In this document: piece by piece, positions 8,324 to 16,605 of the stretch
Position numbering within the stretch: position 1 is the stretch's first letter
Layout of the letters: each line of letters opens with the position of its first letter
Assembly (NCBI GenBank): GCA_942493125.1
Contig: OW818667.1
Location: forward strand, 3,224,001-3,288,000
Reading direction: 5' to 3'
Length of the DNA: 64,000 bases
Source of the DNA: Fusibacter_C sp942493125
GTDB taxonomy: Bacteria; Bacillota; Clostridia; Peptostreptococcales; Acidaminobacteraceae
The notes under the pieces: generated by a model
Told to the model about the DNA's origin: nothing
Seen by the model: the letters and a program-made list of their open reading frames with translations, nothing else
The model's database searches: none
Made by a program: the position numbers and the translations under genes

Positions 8324-9040
8324 ATGACGAAAATTGCGGTATTATGGATTTTGTTTTATGTGGCGCTAGTCACCATCGGCGATCAGCTCTCTGAAAAGAT
8401 GGGCGTCGAACATTTAGTGACTGGCATTTTCTTGATGGTCCTGTCGTCGGCACTATATATGATGCATAAGAAAAGTGATCAGTTAAAGCTTATAAGTGTT
8501 CCAATGAAAAGCTTGCGACCTTACATTTTTTATTTGCCTTTGATTGCACTCGCTTGCATCCAGTTCTTTGCGGGATTTGACCCAACACTTACTTTGCGGA
8601 AGTTTGCTATAATCGTTTTACTTATGATAGGCACTGGCTTTGTCGAAGAGGTGCTCTTTAGAGGCTTGCTATTCAATGCGATTTTATCGAAATCAGGTGT
8701 TAAGCGTGCCGTTATCATATCAGGTATAACCTTTGGTTTGGGTCATATTGTGAACCTGCTAAATGGGTATAGCTCTATCGAACAGATCGGTCAGATCGTT
8801 GTAGCCGTAGCGATAGGTATCGTTCTGGCACTTTTGGTGGCACTTACGAATAATCTTTGGCCAGGAATCCTGTTTCACATCCTATTCAATATCAGTGGCT
8901 CTATATCGGTTCAAGAATCAAGCAGTCAGACGATGATGCTCGTTGCAATTTTGGCGATTTCATTGCCATATGCACTTTACTTATCAAAGGATTTAAATCT
9001 CAAACGTTCTAAAATAATAAGTGTAAAAGCTGAAATTTGA
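8324..9040 (+). CDS. CPBP family intramembrane glutamic protease
   Basis: The 238-residue membrane protein has about seven transmembrane helices and the CPBP (CAAX protease/bacteriocin-processing) motifs: EEVLFRG at about 108-114 with the EExxxR signature, a His in GLGHIVN at about 142, and FHILFN near 186. Members cleave substrates in the membrane or confer bacteriocin self-immunity; the substrate here cannot be read from sequence. It is the second gene of the TetR operon, so it is likely induced by the TetR ligand. Confidence 0.85.
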   Translation: MTKIAVLWILFYVALVTIGDQLSEKMGVEHLVTGIFLMVLSSALYMMHKKSDQLKLISVPMKSLRPYIFYLPLIALACIQFFAGFDPTLTLRKFAIIVLLMIGTGFVEEVLFRGLLFNAILSKSGVKRAVIISGITFGLGHIVNLLNGYSSIEQIGQIVVAVAIGIVLALLVALTNNLWPGILFHILFNISGSISVQESSSQTMMLVAILAISLPYALYLSKDLNLKRSKIISVKAEI

Positions 9041-9067
9041 ATCATTTGAACAAGAATGGGTATATGA

Positions 9068-9096
9068 TTTACAAATGGTAACAAAAAGCTTATAAT
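9068..9096 (+). promoter_or_regulatory. Promoter of pilus unit 1 (TTTACA-N17-TATAAT)
   Basis: TTTACA at 9068-9073 and a perfect TATAAT at 9091-9096, 17 bases apart, would start transcription near 9103, just before the riboswitch. The same hexamers and spacing recur at 14080 and 19770. Confidence 0.85.
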
Positions 9097-9119
9097 ATCA
9101 GCAAGTACAACTATATTTA

Positions 9120-9198
9120 TTTTGGCAAACCATCTGAAAGGGTGTGACGCAAAGTTTGAAGTCTAAGGTAGAGATACTATGACGGTTCGGCTGCAGTT
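9120..9198 (+). ncRNA. c-di-GMP-I (GEMM-I) riboswitch, unit 1
   Basis: The conserved class I aptamer elements occur in order: GGCAAACC (9124), a stem capped by a GAAA tetraloop (CATCT-GAAA-GGGTG), GACGCAAAG (9146), the tetraloop-receptor side GTCTAA (9161), a second hairpin, and the closing GGTTCGGCTGC. The 3' strand runs into a terminator stem, so ligand binding should decide read-through into the PilX-like and adhesive pilin genes. Whether it is an ON or OFF switch is inference; overlap of the terminator arm with the aptamer's closing strand favours ON. Confidence 0.9.
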
Positions 9199-9221
9199 AT
9201 TGGGACTGCAGTCTTTTTTAT
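9190..9221 (+). terminator. Riboswitch expression-platform terminator, unit 1
   Basis: Arms CTGCAGT (9191-9197) and ACTGCAG (9205-9211) followed by a T-rich run; the 5' arm belongs to the aptamer's 3' end. Confidence 0.88.
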
Positions 9222-9249
9222 TTCCTAAAAAGAAAATGGGGGCATTTTC

Positions 9250-9705
9250 ATGGAAAAATTCAAATGGATAAAGGATGAGAGAGGCGCAAGTATTGTATGG
9301 GCTTTGATTTTGTTTGTCGTACTCACGATACTTGCCACGTCGGTCTTGATGATTGTCAGACAAGACATCTTTGAAGTGGTGCAACAAGAGAAGCGGGTTA
9401 AATCCTACTATGTTGCACAAGCGGGCATTGATCTCAGTTATGCAGCGCTTACAAAAAACGAAAATGAATACTTAAACAAGATTGCAGACAATACCGTTGC
9501 ATCGATGACTGACGCTATTGAAATCATGGATGGCACTGAGATTGTTGGGATCGCAGAAGTCACGGTCGCACTGGTAACGGTCGACGGGAAAAAGTGGGTG
9601 CGCGTCGAGTCAATAGGTACATTGACAGGTGAGACTGTAGAAGTCAAGACAGTCATGCGTATCGACATTACCAATCCGATCAACGTCATCATGGAAAGGT
9701 CGTGA
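9250..9705 (+). CDS. PilX-like pilus assembly membrane protein
   Basis: The 151-residue protein has a short charged N-terminus, one transmembrane helix (ASIVWALILFVVLTILATSV, about residues 13-32) and the YYVAQAGIDLSYAAL motif near 57-71 seen after the helix of PilX/GspK-type pilin-like proteins. It has no GFTLIE signal. Proteins of this type sit at or near the pilus tip with minor pilins. It lacks the long C-terminal domain present in its counterparts at 14213 and 16606. It is the first gene behind the unit 1 riboswitch and is followed five bases later by the vWA pilin. Confidence 0.75.
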   Translation: MEKFKWIKDERGASIVWALILFVVLTILATSVLMIVRQDIFEVVQQEKRVKSYYVAQAGIDLSYAALTKNENEYLNKIADNTVASMTDAIEIMDGTEIVGIAEVTVALVTVDGKKWVRVESIGTLTGETVEVKTVMRIDITNPINVIMERS

Positions 9706-9709
9706 TGAC

Positions 9710-11158
9710 TTGAGAAGAAAAGGGTTTACACTTATAGAAATCCTTGTGACGCTTTCGATACTTACGCTAGTTATCTCTATTAGTGCGAGTGCCATTATTT
9801 TTGCAGGCAAGTCACATACTATGGTTACAAAGGAATACGAAATACAGTCACGTGTCAGAATGGCCGTTGAAGAGACGAATAGAATCATTCGTTACTCGTC
9901 TGCGTTATTTGCAATTACGGATGACTATTTTCATCTCGATGATGTAAGCGATCTTGATGAAGGGTGGCATTATTTTGGCGTTAGCGCTGATAAGAAAAGC
10001 ATTGTCAATTATGGTTACGTGCCTTCAGGATCTGGGGGGAGCCACGTCTTAAGGACGGTAGTTCCTGCCAATGAAAATATTGAGTACGAGCTCGTATTTG
10101 TCAAAAATTTAACGAGTGAGAACGATAGCTTGATATCGATGAAGCTCATAGCACATGTTCTAAGGAATGGCGTAAGAACCAATCAGAAGATTGAGATTGA
10201 AACGGAGATTGAAGCTCAAAATGCGCTTCAAGTCATCGATAAAGGGACGAGCTCTGTGCCGTCAATCGCACTCGCTTACCGCACGGACGATCGACCAACT
10301 GAGAAGGAAGTCGTCGCTGCAATTACGATGGTTCTTGACGTTTCCGGTAGTATGAACGATAAAATGGACGGTTCGACAACGAATAACGAAGCTGAAAAAC
10401 GCATCACGAAAGTTAAAAATGCGCTCAATGGATACACCGAAGGTGGTGTAACGGTTGAGGGTATGGTAAACGAATTCGCGAGAGAAGACAATATCGAGAT
10501 TTGCATCGTACCTTTTGCGACGAGTGGCAATTACCCAAGTCCTTGGAGTACTTCAGGCACAGAAAAGCATCCTTTTTACTCAGTGAGTAAAAGCGCGTCT
10601 GAAAAGACGGATCTTAGGGATGAAATTGACGATTTGTCCGCGTATTGGGGAACCAATACAGGTGATGGCATGCGTCGCGCCTATTATAGAAACGCGACAT
10701 TTAAAACTGAAAATCTTGTGTCAAACGGGTACGATAGCTCAGTAGCCGTCAAGAACTTCATGATTATCCTTGTAGATGGTGAGACGACGTTTGCGAGTGC
10801 AAATGGCAATAGCGTTTACAAACTGGATGATGGCAATGTTTCTTCATTATCAGAATATCGAACAAATGATATTTCGTTCAACTATACAGGCATTATAGGA
10901 AATGGCAGCACCCCATCAGAAAATACAAAAGAATATATCAGACAAATCGGTGCAAAGATTAAAAGCAGCGATACAAAGGTTTATCTCATCGGATATGCGC
11001 CCGGTATAACAGATGGCATACAGCTTATAGCCGACACCACTGGTGCGGTTAAAGTTTATCAGTATGCGCCCAACATGAATATTGATGAAATCCTATCGGA
11101 AATCAAATCACATATCATGGAAGAAATCTGGCATTTAACCGGTCCGCAAGTCAATTAG
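9710..11158 (+). CDS. Modular prepilin with von Willebrand factor A domain
   Basis: This 482-residue protein starts with a class III pilin signal (RRKG|FTLIEILVTLSILTL, cleavage after residue 5, Glu at +5), has a pilin body to about residue 185, and then a vWA domain. The MIDAS metal site is visible as DVSGS (Asp210, Ser212, Ser214), with the GTNTGDGM region supplying the Thr near 315 and the ILVDGETT strand near 355. Known vWA minor pilins, such as PilB of Streptococcus sanguinis, are host-protein adhesins; a tip adhesin role here is inferred. The start is TTG at 9710, which gives the short leader. It lies in the riboswitch-controlled unit 1. Confidence 0.88.
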   Translation: MRRKGFTLIEILVTLSILTLVISISASAIIFAGKSHTMVTKEYEIQSRVRMAVEETNRIIRYSSALFAITDDYFHLDDVSDLDEGWHYFGVSADKKSIVNYGYVPSGSGGSHVLRTVVPANENIEYELVFVKNLTSENDSLISMKLIAHVLRNGVRTNQKIEIETEIEAQNALQVIDKGTSSVPSIALAYRTDDRPTEKEVVAAITMVLDVSGSMNDKMDGSTTNNEAEKRITKVKNALNGYTEGGVTVEGMVNEFAREDNIEICIVPFATSGNYPSPWSTSGTEKHPFYSVSKSASEKTDLRDEIDDLSAYWGTNTGDGMRRAYYRNATFKTENLVSNGYDSSVAVKNFMIILVDGETTFASANGNSVYKLDDGNVSSLSEYRTNDISFNYTGIIGNGSTPSENTKEYIRQIGAKIKSSDTKVYLIGYAPGITDGIQLIADTTGAVKVYQYAPNMNIDEILSEIKSHIMEEIWHLTGPQVN

Positions 11159-11169
11159 GAGGTAAACAT

Positions 11170-14064
11170 ATGAAACGTGATAAGGGCTTTACTTTAATAG
11201 AAGTGATCGTATCCATAGCGTTGATCGGTATCATCCTGGTTGGGATATTGCCAGTCATGGCGCAAGGGCTAATCTTTCTCAACAAAACAAAAGAAATCAC
11301 ACAAGACGTATTTTCAGCACAGCAGATGATGGAGCTGGCCATCGAAAGTGCAAAAGACCACACCAGTGGCCTCACACCAAAGTCTGTCACTTTATTTCCT
11401 GGATACGATATCGTCGTGCCATACTATGAAGTGGTGAACGTCTATGAAAATAAAAAGTATGTGACCATGGTCTCTGAAGCTAGACCGGCAGAATATGAAG
11501 CGCTTAATTTAACGGGTGTAAAGGCGATTGCCAATAACGACGTGACTTTAAAAGTAGTTCCTTCAAGTAGTGGCAATCAAATCGATGGGGAGCACGATGT
11601 GGTGACGCATCCTGATTTTTATCGAAACATCTATCAGTGGTATGTATCAAAACCAGGCTATAACATGCCATATCCATCTACGCAAATTCCAGAAGCAGAA
11701 GTGGGGACCATTTATCCAGTATTCCCATATGACTATCAAGCGCTGCCACTCGGTTATGACGTCAAGCGTTTATCGGACTTGTCTGCATTTTCCGGTAGGC
11801 ATGTGGTTTTCTCTGCGACGCCAGCTTCCATCAAAGGTAAATTGGGACCACTGGTGTCCAGTAATCCAATTTTAGTCGTCGGCTACCCTGATATTTCCAA
11901 CCTATTGCTACATCTGGATGCATCGCTGATCGATGAAAGCGATGCCAGTGAAGTGACGCAAAATGGTTCAGATATTTTGCTAAAGTCATGGGTCAATCAG
12001 GTCGATAAAACAAATAACATTCAAGGGGCGCAAAATGAAAGACCACTGGTCTTGACGAACCCACCTAAAACTGATTTTATCGGCAAATATGCGGATTTCG
12101 ATGCGGATAAGTTGATGTCAATCGCAGGCTTTAATGCACTTCAGAATAAGAGTCTATATGTATTTGCAGTCGTTAGAGGCAATGAAAACGGCATCATCAA
12201 CCACAACGGGCAAGTATTAAATGCAACCGATCCAGCGGAAGGTGTGACGGACAACAACATCATCCAGTTAGGCAATGGTTGGAAGATTGCCATGACGCAA
12301 TATACCAGCACGAACAATAGTAACTTTAAAAAACTGACGATCGGTGCCAAAAATATAGACATGGCTGAAGTGATGGTCTTCCATAGCTTGACAAGCGATG
12401 ACATCGACGACGTCATAGACTATTTGAAAAACAAATACAAAATTTATGTGCCTGTTACGGATATCGTTGATCTCCATAATATTGAACATGAAGTGTTTAG
12501 AGGTGATGTATATGCATTGCCATCATCTGTTCTCGCGACATTTTTGGACGGCACGACGCGTTATGTTGCAGTTACATGGCCTGATTTGACTTATGCACCA
12601 GGCGGTATTGTTGACACCTCAGCAGTAAGAACCATTTTATACACAGGTCAATCGGTTGATAGTCCGACTGAAAAAGTGACGTTGCGCGTTAAGGTGAAAC
12701 CGGTTCTCATATTTGATACGTTATCGATAGGTGCCATCACACAACCTCTAGCTATAGGTGATCACCCTGTTCTCACGTATACGTATACGCCAGCACTTGG
12801 AACGGTGGAATCCGTAAAGTGGCAATCGAGTAACCCAAGTGTGGCAACGATCGGTGTATCCTCTGGTGAGGTTGTCGCATTATCAAATGGCAAGACGACC
12901 ATCACTTTGACGATCAACGACGTAAATGTCGCTACGTATGAAATAACTGTCGGTTCAAGTGGATTGCCTTACACAGAAGGCCTTGTGCTACACTTATCTG
13001 CGTCAGATTCGGCGAATTTTGAGATGGCATCAGGTTCGGTCAGTAAATGGCTCGATCTCTCAGGTGAAAACAATGATTTTGTTCAAAGCACATCAAACAG
13101 AAGGCCACAGCTAGTCGATGGTCTGCTCAATTTTGCTTCAAATGACTACCTTGAAAAATCCGGAAAATTGAGTAATGTTGGCTTCTTTACAAACGATGGC
13201 ACTGATTTCACGACTTTTATCGTCGCGAAATCCACAGAGCCTTCAAGTGGGTGGGGCACATATCTCTCAAACTACATGAGCACGAGTACGTCCTATTTAT
13301 TTGGTAGATCTGAAAATGATAGCTTTGAGCATGTCGTGGGCAATAATTCAAACACGCTAGAACACGATGAAAATGACGTTTTGAACTTATTTTCAGCCTC
13401 CAACGCATCAGGTACTTTGAGTTCTTGGATCAATGGGGTCGACAAGATTTCTAGAAATTATGCCAAAGGCACTCAGAACAGCTCTAAGATATTTATCGGG
13501 GCGGGCTATGGTGGCGCGGCCAATTATTTAAATGGCTCTGTTGCTGAGGTCGTCGTATTCGATCATGCACTGACAGATGCTCAAAGGCAAACTATAGAAG
13601 CTTATTTGTATGAAAAATGGCTCTATGTGCCTCAAACGTATCTGGCTGAATGGGCATTTGACGATTCGATGGAGAGTTGGACAGGCAGTAACATTGACAA
13701 CTTAAATGTGACGGGTGGCAAACTGACGGGCACGTTGACTTCAGACACAAGCAGCTATATTCAAATGAGTGGCTTGAACCTTGATCTTAACGAAAGCTCG
13801 AAGATCGAAATCAGTCTCAAAAATACAACGGGCGCAACGTCGCTTAAAATCGCCTTTAGAAACAGCAACAACGCGAATTTCAGTGACTCGCGCAGCAAGA
13901 CGTTTACCATATCTGCAAATGACACCGCGTTTAAAACTTACGTGTTTGATATGGGAACGATTGGTAGTTGGGCGAACAACAATCTCGCGCATTTACGCAT
14001 CTATCCACTCATGAATGCAGATGATGAAATCTTTGAAATTGATGTTATAAAGATAACGGAATAA
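11170..14064 (+). CDS. Giant modular prepilin with two LamG-like and Ig-like domains
   Basis: At 964 residues this is several times the usual pilin length. It opens with the signal KG|FTLIEVIVSIALIGIILVG after ATG 11170 (GGAGGT upstream). Domains in order: pilin stalk to about 235; a concanavalin/LamG-like fold (~240-425, LLLHLDAS... and MAEVMVFHSLTSDDIDDVIDYL); a group 4 bacterial Ig-like domain (~428-510, VTWPD pattern); a group 2 Ig-like domain (~512-600, WQSSNPSVATI); a second LamG-like fold (~603-822, repeat of LVLHLSAS and AEVVVFDHALTDAQRQTIEAYL); and a jelly-roll tail (~825-964). Such pilins occur as tip lectins in Gram-positive T4P. It probably binds glycans, by inference. Confidence 0.85.
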   Translation: MKRDKGFTLIEVIVSIALIGIILVGILPVMAQGLIFLNKTKEITQDVFSAQQMMELAIESAKDHTSGLTPKSVTLFPGYDIVVPYYEVVNVYENKKYVTMVSEARPAEYEALNLTGVKAIANNDVTLKVVPSSSGNQIDGEHDVVTHPDFYRNIYQWYVSKPGYNMPYPSTQIPEAEVGTIYPVFPYDYQALPLGYDVKRLSDLSAFSGRHVVFSATPASIKGKLGPLVSSNPILVVGYPDISNLLLHLDASLIDESDASEVTQNGSDILLKSWVNQVDKTNNIQGAQNERPLVLTNPPKTDFIGKYADFDADKLMSIAGFNALQNKSLYVFAVVRGNENGIINHNGQVLNATDPAEGVTDNNIIQLGNGWKIAMTQYTSTNNSNFKKLTIGAKNIDMAEVMVFHSLTSDDIDDVIDYLKNKYKIYVPVTDIVDLHNIEHEVFRGDVYALPSSVLATFLDGTTRYVAVTWPDLTYAPGGIVDTSAVRTILYTGQSVDSPTEKVTLRVKVKPVLIFDTLSIGAITQPLAIGDHPVLTYTYTPALGTVESVKWQSSNPSVATIGVSSGEVVALSNGKTTITLTINDVNVATYEITVGSSGLPYTEGLVLHLSASDSANFEMASGSVSKWLDLSGENNDFVQSTSNRRPQLVDGLLNFASNDYLEKSGKLSNVGFFTNDGTDFTTFIVAKSTEPSSGWGTYLSNYMSTSTSYLFGRSENDSFEHVVGNNSNTLEHDENDVLNLFSASNASGTLSSWINGVDKISRNYAKGTQNSSKIFIGAGYGGAANYLNGSVAEVVVFDHALTDAQRQTIEAYLYEKWLYVPQTYLAEWAFDDSMESWTGSNIDNLNVTGGKLTGTLTSDTSSYIQMSGLNLDLNESSKIEISLKNTTGATSLKIAFRNSNNANFSDSRSKTFTISANDTAFKTYVFDMGTIGSWANNNLAHLRIYPLMNADDEIFEIDVIKITE

Positions 14065-14079
14065 TCATAGAATAAACCG

Positions 14080-14108
14080 TTTACAATAGAGCTGAATTAG
14101 ACTATAAT
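14080..14108 (+). promoter_or_regulatory. Promoter of pilus unit 2 (TTTACA-N17-TATAAT)
   Basis: TTTACA (14080-14085) and TATAAT (14103-14108) are 17 bases apart, identical in hexamers and spacing to the promoters at 9068 and 19770. It starts 16 bases after the stop codon of the giant pilin. Confidence 0.85.
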
Positions 14109-14113
14109 TAGCT

Positions 14114-14166
14114 TAATTGAAAGAAAAAAAGCAAAGCTTGAAGTCTACTAAAAGATGGTTCGGCTG
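14114..14166 (+). ncRNA. Truncated c-di-GMP-I riboswitch remnant, unit 2
   Basis: The 3' half of the aptamer is conserved (GCAAAGC at 14131, TTGAAGTCTA, and GGTTCGGCTGC at the end), but the 5' GGCAAACC and the 5' strand of the GAAA-capped stem are missing: only TTGAAAG remains immediately after the expected transcription start. The second hairpin is also shortened. With half of the ligand pocket gone it may no longer bind c-di-GMP, leaving the downstream terminator constitutive or under other control. Confidence 0.7.
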
Positions 14167-14191
14167 CAACTGAGTTTGCAGCCTTTTTTTG
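14162..14191 (+). terminator. Leader terminator, unit 2
   Basis: Perfect 8-base arms GGCTGCAA (14162-14169) and TTGCAGCC (14176-14183), then T7. It lies between promoter and first gene of unit 2. Confidence 0.9.
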
Positions 14192-14212
14192 TATATTAAA
14201 ATGGAGTAATCG

Positions 14213-15400
14213 ATGAATAAAAAACAGGGTAACAACGACGGGTTTGCACTGGCAAGTGTCCTAATCATTATGCTCGTACTCATGATTCTCGGCACAGCAT
14301 TACTAAGTGTCGTCTTTTCTGATACGAAGCATGCAATCTATTCGGAAAACAATTTGGAAGCACACTTTCTTGCTAGGTCAGGTGCTGATATCGTGTCAAA
14401 TGCCATCATAACGGATCGCGCGATGCCAACTGGCATCATAGGCGTCAAACAAGATTTGTCTGATGCTTTTGGCACCAAATCGTACACGGTAGAGTCTATC
14501 ACGACTGTAGGCGCTAAAGTGAACGTCGTTGTAAGTGGAGAAGCCAATGGTATAACGGATACGGTAACACTTGAACTCGATGTGGTTTCTGGAACAGAGA
14601 CCGTTTTTCAAAGACCGTTTCATGTCAACAACCTCGTCGTGAGTTCAAATCTAAATATCAATTATCCATCTACCTATACTGCAGCAGATAGATTGGCGCA
14701 CAAACCACTATCTGGCGCAGATGCACAGCCTTTTGTCTATCCAAGTCCAACGATTGCGACGCCTGCATTGGCACAAAATAGCCCATATGCACTTTCCATC
14801 TCTAACGGTCAGACGGTTCAACTCAATGCATCAAAGAGCTTTTCTTCTGTGACCATCAGCGGCGGTCGTTTTGTCCTTAATAGTGCAACTGGGTCGACGC
14901 TACAACTTGTTATGAATTCCTTAGTCGTCGGCAAACACGGTTCAAATGACGGCGTGATAGAAGTAACCGGCGATGGCGATGTTGAAATTTACGTGAATTC
15001 GATGACGTTTAATCAAGATTCTAAGGTTTTGATTACTGGTGAAGCAAGAGTCAAATTGTTTGTCATGACTACAGCTATGATCAACAACCCTTTGACAACT
15101 GTATCAAACACAAGTATCAGCTCACCCGATCAACTGTTGATCATATTAAATGACAATGCCGAATTGGATCTAGGCTCAAATGCGAATTTGACAGCTTATA
15201 TCTATGGCCCAAAAGCGACGATCTTTATGAATTCAAACAGTACAACCATCAATGGCGCATTGATTGGCAATGTATTTAATAAAAATGACAGTTCAAATGC
15301 GCCTAACGGTGTTATCAATTACATCCCTCCAGTTGATTCTTATCCCGAATACAACGGTGTTTCCGGGTATATCAAATCTCAATATAAGCGAGGAAACTGA
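14213..15400 (+). CDS. PilX-like protein with beta-rich C-terminal domain (DUF7305-like)
   Basis: The 395-residue product has one N-terminal helix (FALASVLIIMLVLMILGTALLSVV, residues 11-34), the YSENNLEAHFLARSGADI motif after it, and a long repetitive beta-rich region from about residue 120. The closing part (ELDLGSNANLTAYIYGPKATIFMNSNSTTINGALIGN, about 315-355) matches the DUF7305-type parallel-strand domain found in pilus-associated proteins of Firmicutes. It probably caps or primes the pilus tip with the pilins encoded behind it. Its stop overlaps the next start (TGATG), indicating translational coupling. Confidence 0.75.
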   Translation: MNKKQGNNDGFALASVLIIMLVLMILGTALLSVVFSDTKHAIYSENNLEAHFLARSGADIVSNAIITDRAMPTGIIGVKQDLSDAFGTKSYTVESITTVGAKVNVVVSGEANGITDTVTLELDVVSGTETVFQRPFHVNNLVVSSNLNINYPSTYTAADRLAHKPLSGADAQPFVYPSPTIATPALAQNSPYALSISNGQTVQLNASKSFSSVTISGGRFVLNSATGSTLQLVMNSLVVGKHGSNDGVIEVTGDGDVEIYVNSMTFNQDSKVLITGEARVKLFVMTTAMINNPLTTVSNTSISSPDQLLIILNDNAELDLGSNANLTAYIYGPKATIFMNSNSTTINGALIGNVFNKNDSSNAPNGVINYIPPVDSYPEYNGVSGYIKSQYKRGN

Positions 15401-15810
15401 TGAAAGGTATTTCGAAAAAAAGCAAGGGGTTTACACTCATCGAGTTGATTTTAGCGATGGCCATATTAAGTATTATCGCCATCTCGTTTTTATATTTGTT
15501 CACCAGTAGTACGGTATCGCTTCACAATGCGGGCAATTTAAGCAAAGCCACAGCAGAAGTTCAATCCTTGATGGACAAGACTTACACCGATGGCATCGTC
15601 TATATAGAAACACTTGACGCTTCTGACAATACAATCAGTAAAGTACTCACGGCAGGTGCGCTTAAAAATGCCTACGTCACTGGGGAAAAAGTGAGATATT
15701 TAGTGGAGTCAGTTACCATATCTGGTAAGGTCGTTCCCAAAATAACCATGTTGTTATTTTATGATTCTGGCAAACGAAGTGTGGTCTTATCCTCATTGAT
15801 ACCAAATTAG
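15400..15810 (+). CDS. Minor prepilin
   Basis: The 136-residue protein has the signal KKSKG|FTLIELILAMAILSIIAISFLYL near residues 3-32 with Glu at mature position 5, then a short beta-rich domain. The start overlaps the preceding stop codon. Size and form match GspI/PilV-type minor pilins. It is the middle gene of unit 2. Confidence 0.85.
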   Translation: MKGISKKSKGFTLIELILAMAILSIIAISFLYLFTSSTVSLHNAGNLSKATAEVQSLMDKTYTDGIVYIETLDASDNTISKVLTAGALKNAYVTGEKVRYLVESVTISGKVVPKITMLLFYDSGKRSVVLSSLIPN

Positions 15811-15825
15811 AAAGGAACGGATGGA

Positions 15826-16362
15826 ATGTTTAAATTATTAAAGCGTGAAAAAGGAATAACACTTGTTGAGGTCTTGGTGACACTCGCAATATTAGGCATT
15901 GTCATGTCTGTGGTATTCAGTTTTTTGATATTTGGAAACCGAACGTTTAACAAAGATATGACGCAGTACGATATTCAAAGCAATACGCGTCTTGCATCGG
16001 ATAGTTTATCAGAAGTCTTACAGTATGCTGTTGAGCTCGAGCTTGTTGATCCACCTGTAAGTGCCATAGCAGATGACAATCTCTACAACTTCATTTATTT
16101 TGAAAACAACAAAATCATCCACTCAATGTATGTTCCTGGCGGATTACCGCGAAAAGTGATGACCTTTGATGGTCCTTTCACCAACACGTCGTACTTTGAA
16201 GCGGTTTCTGAATATGGCATCGCTATGAATTTTGAGGCAAATGACGCTACCAGTGATTATAAGATCAACAAAGCGATCAATTTGTTCAACTTAAAACTAA
16301 AAAGCAAAACGATCAACAATTTTGTGGCTGGCACGAAAAAAATGGCGATACAATACAAGTGA
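15826..16362 (+). CDS. Minor prepilin (PulJ/GspJ-like)
   Basis: A 178-residue prepilin with signal REKG|ITLVEVLVTLAILGIVMSVV; the residue after the cleavage site is Ile rather than Phe, an accepted variant. The body (QYDIQSNTRLASDSLSEVLQYAVEL) has the pattern of PulJ/GspJ and PilW-like minor pilins. AAAGGAAC lies upstream. Its end carries the possible -10 of unit 3, and the first half of a genomic repeat overlaps the stop codon. Confidence 0.85.
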   Translation: MFKLLKREKGITLVEVLVTLAILGIVMSVVFSFLIFGNRTFNKDMTQYDIQSNTRLASDSLSEVLQYAVELELVDPPVSAIADDNLYNFIYFENNKIIHSMYVPGGLPRKVMTFDGPFTNTSYFEAVSEYGIAMNFEANDATSDYKINKAINLFNLKLKSKTINNFVAGTKKMAIQYK

Positions 16363-16377
16363 GGAAATTGCATATAT

Positions 16378-16452
16378 ATTTGGCAAACCAACTGAAAAGT
16401 TGGGACGCAAAGCGTGAAGTCTAAAGCGAGTATGCTATGACGGTTCAGCTGC
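16378..16452 (+). ncRNA. c-di-GMP-I (GEMM-I) riboswitch, unit 3
   Basis: Contains GGCAAACC (16382), a GAAA-capped stem (CAACT-GAAA-AGTTG, perfectly paired), GACGCAAAGC (16404), GTCTAA (16419), a GAGTATGC hairpin and the closing GGTTCAGCTGC. This is the best conserved copy. A TACAAT at 16349 lies exactly as far upstream as the -10 in unit 1, but the matching -35 is poor, so it may depend in part on read-through from unit 2. Confidence 0.92.
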
Positions 16453-16480
16453 AGTTGTAAGTGACTGCAGCTTTTTTATT
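16448..16480 (+). terminator. Riboswitch terminator, unit 3
   Basis: Arms GCTGCAGT (16448-16455) and ACTGCAGC (16464-16471), then T6. The 5' arm is shared with the aptamer's 3' strand. Confidence 0.9.
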
Positions 16481-16605
16481 GTTTACTTTTTGGCAGTGAC
16501 AAAGTAAGATAACCATTCGTTTAAATTTGATTGAAAGGTGTATATATATTAATAAAACTGTCTTTTATTATTTATTTAAGTATGCAAGCAAAGGAGGCTT
16601 TTTCG

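Noticed and set aside
16531..16605. N-terminal extension of the unit 3 PilX-like protein from TTG
   Set aside because: AAAGGAGG lies inside it and fits GTG 16606; the extension has no match in the paralog at 14213.
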